From: Nemertoderma westbladi
Taxonomy: Eukaryota; Xenacoelomorpha; Nemertodermatida; Nemertodermatidae
NCBI GenBank assembly: GCA_032718475.1
Contig: JAUCBJ010000385.1
Location: forward strand, 30,032-94,031
Reading direction: 5' to 3'
DNA: 64,000 bases
Positions 55,985 through 64,000 of the stretch are shown piece by piece. Numbering within the stretch: the first letter of the stretch is position 1; every line of letters starts with the position of its first letter. Both the position numbers and the translations under genes were made by a program. A model generated the notes under the pieces. That model saw only the letters and a program-made list of their open reading frames with translations. It searched no databases and had not been told where the DNA came from.

Positions 55985-58434
55985 AAACCTGTCTGGTTTG
56001 AATATCTCTGGAAATGGATTGTTTTCGGCTGGAACCCAGTTCAAGAAGCGAACTGGAAAGCTATGGACTCATAGTGGACCCAGTGGTCACAAGTCCCAGA
56101 TAGACCATATTCTGTTTCGTAGGAAATACAGGAGCTCTATACAAGACTGTAATGCATTTACACTTCGACCCTTCTCCAGTGATCACCGCCTTATTGTGGC
56201 CAAGGTAAGACTTAGTCTGCGTGCTAGCAGAACAACGAAATCTGCCTTGCCGCGGCATGACTGGTCCTCTCTGTTGCAACAGCCAAGTGTGAGATCCAGC
56301 TTCACACTACAGCTGAGCAACAGGTATGAGGCTCTTGCCTCTGAGGCGGCAGATCACTGTGAGGGCTATACTGCCTTTACAGAAGCAGTTAAGTTAGCAG
56401 CTGCAGAAACAGTTCCTGTATACCCTCGAAACCGGAAAAGAGCCCCCTGGACTGACAACAAAATTCAGAAGTGCCGAAATGACCTTCATAAGGCGCAGAA
56501 AGAGTCCCGACTCAAACAGACTACAGCGGCCAAGAATGCAGTTAAGGCTGCATCTAGGTCCCTGAACAGGCAGTACTCTGTTAATCTACAGGAGCTAATA
56601 AACCAACAGGTTGATGCCATCAATGATGCTGACGACAGCAGGCAATCATCCCAGGCATGGAAATCAATCAATCTGCTTACTGGGCGGAAAAGCCAACCAA
56701 CCACCAAGGTTAAGGCTGAATCACCAGCCGATCGCCTCAATGGTTGGAAAGCCCACTTTGAAAAGCTCCTCAATAATGACAGGGTATTGCCTGATAACTT
56801 TATAGAAGTAAAAGTGTCTGAGTCTGTACTCCCAGATATTCCCATTGGCGATATCTCCTTTGCAGAAGTGAAGGCTGCTGCAAAGAGCATTAAGACCAAT
56901 CGTGCCAGTGGAGTTGATGGTGTTCCCCCTGAGGTCTTTAAAATACCTGAGTGTTTAAAGCTCATCTATCCCATCATAGTAGACATGTACCGAACAACAA
57001 GAGTCCCACAAGAAATGAAAACAAATAAGTTGGTGCCAGTTCCCAAGAAGGGCAACCTAACACTCTATGGTTCTTTTCGGGGAATCTCATTGATCTCGAT
57101 TGCTGCAAAGCTATACAATAGGATTCTATTAAATCGCATCAGGGATCCCATTGAGAGACTGCTCCGTGGAAATCAGAATGGGTTCCGTAAAGGTCGTGGG
57201 ACCATGGAGCCCATTTTGGCACTTAGAAGGATAATTGAAGAATTATCAAAAAAGAAAGGCATCTGGCTGTTATCTTTGTTGACTTCTTCAAGGCCTTTGA
57301 TTCAGTCTCTCGCTCACGTATGTTCAGCATACTTTCATTATATGGGATTCCTGATGAAATTATTGCAGCAATCAGATCAGTATACGATGGTTCGACAACA
57401 TTTGTGTCTACTGTTGACGGTGACACAGAACCATTTGAAGTGTTATGGGGCGTCCTCCAAGGAGACACACTTGCACCATTCTTGTTCATTATTGTGGTTG
57501 ACTATGTTCTACGCATGTCCTTAGATTATCATAATGATGATGGGGTGATGATAACTCCACCTACTGGCTCCAGAAGTCGAGGAAATCCTGCCAAGTACCT
57601 AACTGATCTAGACTTTGCTGATGACTTAGGAGTACTCTCAGAATCATTAGAGGGAGCCCAACGGCTCCTCAGCTCATTAGAACATGCTGCTTCTAGTGTT
57701 GGTCTTTTTATTAACTCCAGAAAGACCAAAATTCTGACCGTTAACTTTGAAAGTCCTCAGCAAGTCTCTGATCGGATGAGCATAAGCTCAAAGGATGGTA
57801 TGCTTGAGCATGTGGACGACTTCTGTTACCTGGGATCATGGATCCGGAAGTCAGGTGAGGACCTTCGAATACGTAAGGGAAAGGCATGGACAGCCTTGAA
57901 TAGGCTTTCCAGGATTTGGAAATCACCGAGAATTAATCGGAAACTTAAGGTCCGATTATTTAGAGCAGCAGTAGTTCCAGTACTCCTCTACGGGAGTCCA
58001 TGCTGGGCTTTAACTGCTGAGGACACCAAATCTCTGGATGGCACATTCACAAGAATGCTACGCCGGGTTCATTGTGTCAAGTACAATGCAAACATCTCCA
58101 ACCAGACACTATATAACATTGGAGGTGTCTCATTGGTTCCCCCAAGCTTGACACTAGAACAAAATCGCCTCCGCTTTGCAGGACATTGCTTTCGCCGTGA
58201 GGACCAGCCAGTGCATAATCTTGTACTTTGGCAGCCTCATGGAGTAAATAAGCATGGTGGACAGCCCATGACTTTCTTGAGACGCATCTTAAAGGACACT
58301 GGCCTTAAAGATGCGGATGATCTAGCAAATGTCATGGGTGATAGGGAGTTGTGGCGGTGCAATTTTGTTGACAAGCCGGCACAGCATTCTTAAAAATGCC
58401 GCTGCAATGCAGCATGCCGATCCTAGTAGTGTCT
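55985..58434 (+). pseudogene. RTE-like LINE copy 3 with partial endonuclease
   Basis: The longest copy. It begins in the C-terminal part of the APE endonuclease (SQIDHILF, SSDHRLIVAKVR). The spacer YPRNRKRAPW and the N-terminal RT domain follow. A 4-bp deletion near 57258 relative to copy 1 shifts the frame before motif A. The frame then reads on from 57320 through FADD to the true C-terminus (FLRRILKDTG, WRCNFVDKPAQHS) at 58393 and the GATCCTAGTAG tail. Confidence 0.9.
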
Positions 58435-60400
58435 GGTTTACTCAAACCCAACTCAAACTCGCGTAACCCCCCACTGTGCACTGTGTAGCACAGGCCCGTA
58501 CAGTGCGGGGGGGGGGGGGGGGGGGGGCTTTGGGGGCACTGCCTTGCAGTGCAATGTCTTGTTCTCTTATCTTAATAATAACACGTCGTCTTATTAGTCT
58601 TGATATTGTTGGTGATCAATCACTATTATTGGATTCACATACTACAGTACTACTTCTACCCACCTGACCCCCCCCTCCCCCCCACCATTACTTTTGGTTC
58701 AATTATAATGGCACTGGCACTGTCAGAGCCTGTGCCGAATTCCCGAATTGTATGGCGTAAGTTATGTATTTGTTCTATGTTGCTACTCACTACTCAGGGC
58801 TGGAAAGCTTGTAGGCAGACCCCATCTATTTATAGATTTTGATAGTGATTTAATTATACTTTACTCTACAGGCCTATCAGATTGCAGCTCAATATAATTA
58901 CTAAAAATACACAAAAGCTCCAGGTTCTCTCATTGGCTACCAGGGCGGGTTGCTCTTTATGGACCCATTGTCTGTAGCCAGCTTGCTGCTAATAGGCTAG
59001 GCGCTGATGGTTGCTTGCGCTGGTATCAATATCTAAATGTTATTTTTTGTAACTTCATCCTTAAGTTTCCTTAAGTTTTGGACATATTTATGCCTACAAA
59101 TTGTCAACTCGACAGCTTTAATTAAATCCGTCAAATTTATTGGCATGTCAAAATCGTAACGACAACAACTATTTGCTATTATTGACCCACTCACTTAACA
59201 GAGTGTTTGTTCGCCAACGCTCCCCCAACTTCGTGGCTCGCCCCACACAATTTTCAACAGTATTGATTTTACTTTATGTACTAAATTAACTTTCACTTTG
59301 CCCCCAAACCCAGTTATGTGCCTGAGTTAAACGGGCCTGGGTAGCATTCATACAACAGTCTGTGTTTAATGGCCCACTCGCTTCTGTTTATAATCTGCCT
59401 ACGGGTACTTGATGGTCTCCTGCTGTTATAACTTTCCTTTAACTTGATTTGTTTGAGTTAAATTAACTCCGGTAGACAGCCGACAGCGAGAATTAACTTG
59501 CAGACTCAGTGACTCAATTTATTTTTAAATTTCAGAATAATAAAATTATATGCTAAATTATTAAACTGAAGATTTATTAATTTTTTATTACATTTATTAA
59601 GTATGTATGACTCATAACATATTAAGGTTATTTTACTTTAAAATATAACCAAAGCAATATAATAGTTTACATAATAGTAATAATAGGACGCAAAGAAAGA
59701 AATTCCAAATACTGTTAATGTGAAACTCCGCAAACGATATCTAGGCAATTTAAATAAGTCACAATAAAGCCGAAAATGGATAACGTTAATTAACAGTAAC
59801 AGTTAATTATTCAAGCCTGTATGATTAAGTTACTTTATTTTAATGTCGCTTATCTCGTTAATGTTTTTAATGTTTTACTAATGTAATTCTCTGTTAGTAT
59901 TACATCGTCAATGTTGTTGAATGTTTCTAATGTTTAACTTTAATGTTTTACTAATGTTTAATTCTCTATTACATCGTCAACACAATTAATCGCAATACAT
60001 CCGGGTGTGGGTATACCGGGCAAAGGGGAGGGAGACTTGACTTGAGGGGAGACTTGATTTTTTTGAATAACTCAAAAACTATTGCAAGATATTTGAGAAT
60101 ACCACACAAAAATGTTTAAAATACATGTAAACTACACCCGCGCAACAACATTTTATTACCTTTTTGAAATTTTTTGTTTTATTGCCAATAAACGTTTTCT
60201 CGGTTCAAAAGTAAATTTTTGCCCTTTACAACCAATGAAAATTTGCACCCTTATTTTATGTCAGGTTCATTTTAACTACCCACATGTTTTTACTAATTAT
60301 TGCACTATATCCTGCCATATATTAATTTCCAGTTTTGTTTCAGTCGTTTTCAAATTATATCAATTAATATAAAAAATGCCATGTGGGGAGACATGACGTC
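58435..60400. other. Non-coding interval
   Basis: A G run of about 20 at 58507-58527, a C-rich patch at 58668-58683, and a diverged two-copy tandem repeat at about 59860-59985 (TTAATGTTTTACTAATG ... TTACATCGTCAA). No gene visible. Confidence 0.55.
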
Positions 60401-60585
60401 CGAGTGTGAGGGAGACTTGAACCGGCCAATGCTGACGTCTACCTATCCGGAGACAGGGGGGGAAACTCGACGCAAAACCCGCCTTGGCGAATTAATATCC
60501 CGCCTCAATGTTAAATTCTCAATTTATGGAAAGGAGCAGGTTACGTTATTTAAACCAAAACAATAAACTAATCACAATAGAACAG

Positions 60586-62190
60586 GGGTGATATGCACCA
60601 ATTTAGAATAGAATGAGTTTAATTAGTTCACTAATTAGTGTAGACTCAGTCTAGATTTAGATCAGTCTAGTTTCTATATTTCCAGGCTATTCTATTCCTA
60701 GTTCAGTCTAATTAGATTAGACTGGAAGAACCAATACAATGATTAGCTCCAATTGTATCAAATCCAATCACAGATCAGCATTTCTTTTCCGATTTATTTT
60801 ATAGATTTATTTTATTTTTTCAGATTTATCATTGGCTCTCTGTCTAGCACTACTGTATGGATGTTACCTTAATTAATACTACAGTACTCTGCAGGTATTG
60901 TGTTGTGTGGTGCTGGTTTCTTACATTGTATATGGGCATAATCAGAAATTCGTCACATTTTTTGCGAATAAATTAAGATATTTGAATGGGGATTTTTGCT
61001 ATTCGTGGTTTTAGTTGGATAAATATACATTCGAAAAATGACTAAAATATTAACAGAATGTTGATACTATGTGTGGCAGACAGTAGTTTTGAAAACATTC
61101 TAAAATTCTGGCGCTATTTATGCCCCTTTATCTTTCATAAATTGATCAAATTTTGAATTAAAAAATATCATATTCCTGGATTTTGTTTTCAAAATTTTTT
61201 TTTTAAGCTTAAGCAGATTTTTCTGGGCATTCGATTTCAGTTGTGTATTTTGATAATTAAAGGTTAGAGGTAGAGGTTTCCTAAGAGTTTTCCTCTATCG
61301 ATTCTTGTAGTTTTTGTTCCAAAATGTATGCACCGCTCAGAGATATAATCTCACGGCAGAAACTAAACGTTCTGTGAAATTTCACAGCATAACCTAAACG
61401 TGCTGTGAAATTTCACGGCATAAACTATACCTGCCGCGAAATTTCACGACATAAACTAAACGTGCCGCGAAATTTCACGGCAAAAAACTAAACTGCCGCG
61501 AATTGAGGTTATTTCTTTATTAACTGTGTCCGTTGTGGGCCACCGTAATAAACAGCCTGTTACATTTCGAATTCTTATATTTTGAGCACTATAAGCTCAA
61601 TAAACTTTGAGATTTTGAGTGATAAGGGTATCAAATTATCTTTATTCCTAACAGCATTCATTAAATGATTATGCCCGATATTCGATATAGTGGGGGTAGC
61701 GAGCTGTTCCCATGACCGTAATGGGATATAGTTTTTACGTAAAATCGAAAGTTAATTGCGCGTTAGAAAGATCTTCTAAGTATTTTCACAAAGATAAAAT
61801 ATTCTTTGACACGCTCGGCTCACCCATAATAATATATTTCACTAATATCAAACTTTTACAAAGTTATTTTGCTAAGTTTTATGTATGGCTTACCGCTTAC
61901 GGCAGTGCATGTACAATACTGTATATAATGTCCACTCGTTACTCAACCGTATTAACAACAGAATAGAATAGCAAATCTGCTGATTGTTTGGCTCGTATCT
62001 ATTGGAAACATATCAGCAGCTGGGCAGAAACTAGAATATTAGACACCTATTAGCTGTCTAATATCTCTATTCTAATTCGACTACAAATTAGGCTAGTCTA
62101 AAGTTGGTGCATAATGATTAGACTGAGCTGGTTCTAATTAGAACAGGTTACCTAGTTCAGACTAATTAGATCGCTTGGTGCATACCACCC
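60586..62190. mobile_element. 1605-bp Harbinger-like non-autonomous element
   Basis: Inverted ends GGGTGATATGCACCAA (left) and GGGTGGTATGCACCAA (complement of right). Many TCTAATTAG and TAGTCTA motifs lie just inside both ends. The R1 copy at 12935-12955 shows the empty site AACAGGTTACAG, so the target duplication is AG or CAG depending on how one shared C is assigned. No transposase. The GGGTG..ATGCA terminus resembles the TAA-flanked MITE at 3215. Confidence 0.75.
61350..61502. repeat. About 32-bp palindromic tandem repeat in the element
   Basis: Four to five units of CATAAACTAAACGTGCCGCG followed by AAATTTCACGG. The GCCGCGAAATTTCACGGC part is nearly self-complementary. Later units carry CCGCG, earlier ones CTGTG. 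Confidence 0.85.
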
Positions 62191-62317
62191 AGGTTACAGT
62201 TTTATTTATGAGAGTGATAAGCTGTTATTTGCTTCGAATTTCCCCTGGAGAGGGATTAATTTTTATTGCGTCCAGTTCTCCCCCCCCCCCTCCCCCCCCC
62301 CCCCTATCTGACCTAAA

Positions 62318-62670
62318 GATACCCCCACCACGTAGAGAAACATTACACCCAGGGAACTCCAACGGAGGTGAATGACACTTACACAGACCAAGGCAAGCCA
62401 AGCAATTAATGGGACGTGAATAATACTGTACAATGGAGAAAGCAGAGGCCATTTCCATTAACATTACCTTCCCTGCCTACTTTATATATATATATATATT
62501 TATTGGTGTGAGGGAGACTTTAACCCGCCAATAATGCTTACGTCTACATAGAGTTACACCCCCGTAGAGAACCATCACACCAGGGAACTCCAACTGAGGT
62601 GAATGACACTCTCACAGACCAAGCAAAGCAATCAATGGGACGTGAATACAATGGAGAAAGCAAAGGCCCT
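62318..62670. repeat. Tandem duplication of about 220 bp
   Basis: GTAGAGAAACATTACACCCA, then GGGAACTCCAACGGAGGTGA, GGGACGTGAATA and CAATGGAGAAAGCA at 62330-62440 recur with changes at 62563-62660. An R1-like GTGTGAGGGAGACTT lies between (62508-62522), and (TA)n at 62485-62500. Confidence 0.75.
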
Positions 62671-63120
62671 TTTTAAACAGTACATTCCATACCTGCATTA
62701 TGCAGTGTAGCATCTCTCTTAGTCTTACAGAAGAAGCCAAGCCAAGCCAACCAACCCTTTCTTCCCTCCTTGCAAGTTGACAACTGCGTGATTGATAGTT
62801 TAAAGTAATTGCCGCTGCCTCAGATGGCGGCACATATCAATTGAATTACAGAAAAACAATTAAAATGCGGCTGTATTGAAAATTATACAAGATACAGTAT
62901 TTATCATAAAAAAGTACATTATGCCGCGTTCAATTTTATTGCGGTTTTAATAAAATATTATTTATTTCGTTTTTGTTAGGAGAACCATGACCTACTAAAA
63001 GATATATTTAGTAGATCATGGGAGAACCATTTGAACGAGCACCTAAATTTGTATAAACTTTTGGATAATAATTTGACAAATTAATAATCGAATTTTTTGT
63101 TTTTTCTCTGCTCTACTATA
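62671..63120. other. Non-coding interval
   Basis: AT-rich; contains CCATGACCTACT / AGTAGATCATGG, a short inverted repeat at 62987-63020. No gene visible. Confidence 0.5.
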
Positions 63121-64000
63121 AACTACTACTACTAGGATCGGCATGCTGCATTGCAGCTGCATTTTTAAGATTGCTATGCCGGCTTGTTGACAAAATTGAT
63201 CATCCGCATCTTCAAGGCCAGTGTCCTTTCAGATGCGTCTCAAGAAAGTCATGGGCTGTCCACCATGCTTATTCACTCCATGAGGCTGCCAAAGTACAAG
63301 ATTATGCACTGGTTGGTCCTCACGGCGAAAGCAATGTTCTGCAAAGCGGAGGCGATTTTGTTCTAGTGTCAAGCTTGGGGGAACCAATGAGACACCTCCA
63401 ATCTTATATAGTGTCTGGTTGGAGATGTGTGCATTGTACTTGACACAATGAACCCGACGTAGCATTCTTGTGAATGTGCCATCCAGAGATTTGGTGTCCT
63501 CAGCAGTTAGAGCCCAGCATGGACTCCCATAGAGGAGTACTGGAACTACTGCTGCTCTAAATAATCGGACTTAAGTTTCCGATTAATTCTCGGTGACTTC
63601 CAAATCCTGGAAAGCCTATTCAAGGCTGCCCATGCCTTTCCCTTACGTATTCGAAGGTCCTCACCTGACTTCCGGATCCATGATCCCAGGTAACAGAAGT
63701 CGTCCACATGCTCAAGCATACCATCTTTTGAGGTTATGCTCATCCGATCAGAGACTTGCTGAGCACTTTCAAAGTTAACTGTCAAAATTTTGGTCTTTCT
63801 GGAGTTAATAAAAAGACCAACACTAGAAGCAGTCTGTTCTAATGAGCTGAGGAGCCGTTGGGCTCCCGCTAGTGATTCTGAGAGTACTCCTAAGTCATCA
63901 GTAAAGTCTGGATCAGTTAGGTACTTGGCAGGATTTCCTAGACTTCTGGAGCCAGTAGGTGGAGTTATCATCACCCCATCATCATTATGATGATCTAAGG
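63121..64000 (-). pseudogene. RTE-like LINE copy 4, runs off the window
   Basis: Starts on the plus strand with the complement of the tail (CTACTACTACTAGGATCGG) and reads on the minus strand through AGHCFRRE-like sequence and YLGSWIRKSGEDLRIRKG up to MMITPPTGSRS at the window edge. A frame break lies near 63570 (AAACTTAAGTCCG). The normal FADD position reads FTDDL, and other changes mark it as decayed. Confidence 0.88.

Larger units (their letters stand above)
60405..62310 (+). repeat. R1 dispersed repeat, interrupted copy
   Basis: R1 from GTGTGAGGGAGACTTGAACC through GGCGAATTAATATCCCGCC, GGAAAGGAGCAGGTTACGTT and ACCAAAACAATAAACTA to AACAG at 60585. It resumes at 62190 with CAGGTTACAGTTTTATTTAT and CCCCTGGAGAGGGATTAA. 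Confidence 0.8.

Noticed and set aside
9455-62303. CRISPR arrays, bacterial operons or phage genes
   Set aside because: Tandem repeats lack unique spacers, and all recognisable genes and mobile elements are animal-type.

Overview
The window is nuclear DNA of an invertebrate metazoan. It holds a handful of animal genes (Nck, PPP1R15/GADD34-CReP, PRKRIP1, fibrinogen-related receptors) in AT-rich DNA packed with transposons, minisatellites, poly-C tracts and the palindromes TACCGGTA and TAGGCCTA. The fibrinogen-related genes, a deuterostome-type tRNA-SINE and many repeats suggest a marine invertebrate, but I cannot name the species. All gene models are read from sequence alone; there is no transcript evidence.

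Layout. 1-3200: simple and tandem repeats. 3215-3688: fold-back MITE. 3759-4598: PRKRIP1-like gene. 4938-6725: long inverted repeat with a second MITE nested in one arm. 6839-16617 and 16872-25814: two direct copies of a ~9-10 kb segment. Each copy carries a type II transmembrane fibrinogen-domain receptor, a TTAA-flanked element, a 23-bp G-rich minisatellite (2997 bp versus 2134 bp) and a broken Ulp1/C48 protease-like ORF pair. 27492-28634: Nck adaptor, minus strand. 33247-42673: PPP1R15-like gene, minus strand, two exons around a ~6.6 kb intron full of LINE, CR1-like and SINE debris. 43658-52578: BEL/Pao LTR retrotransposon, minus strand, with near-identical LTRs, interrupted by a 2850-bp DNA transposon (48936-51785) that itself holds a CR1-like LINE remnant. 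53760-54965: decayed CR1-like LINE. 55985-58434: RTE-like LINE copy. 60586-62190: 1605-bp Harbinger-like non-autonomous element inside a dispersed repeat (called R1 here). 63121-64000: another RTE-like LINE copy, minus strand.

How parts relate. PPP1R15 recruits PP1 to dephosphorylate eIF2alpha and reverse the stress-induced translation block; here it is preceded by two overlapping upstream ORFs, the arrangement that controls its vertebrate relatives. Nck links phosphotyrosine to actin; the duplicated receptor has a cytoplasmic tail with two closely spaced YxxL/I motifs, so signalling through SH2 proteins is possible, but physical proximity to Nck proves nothing. Several mobile elements can be dated relative to each other because other repeats in the window preserve the empty insertion site.
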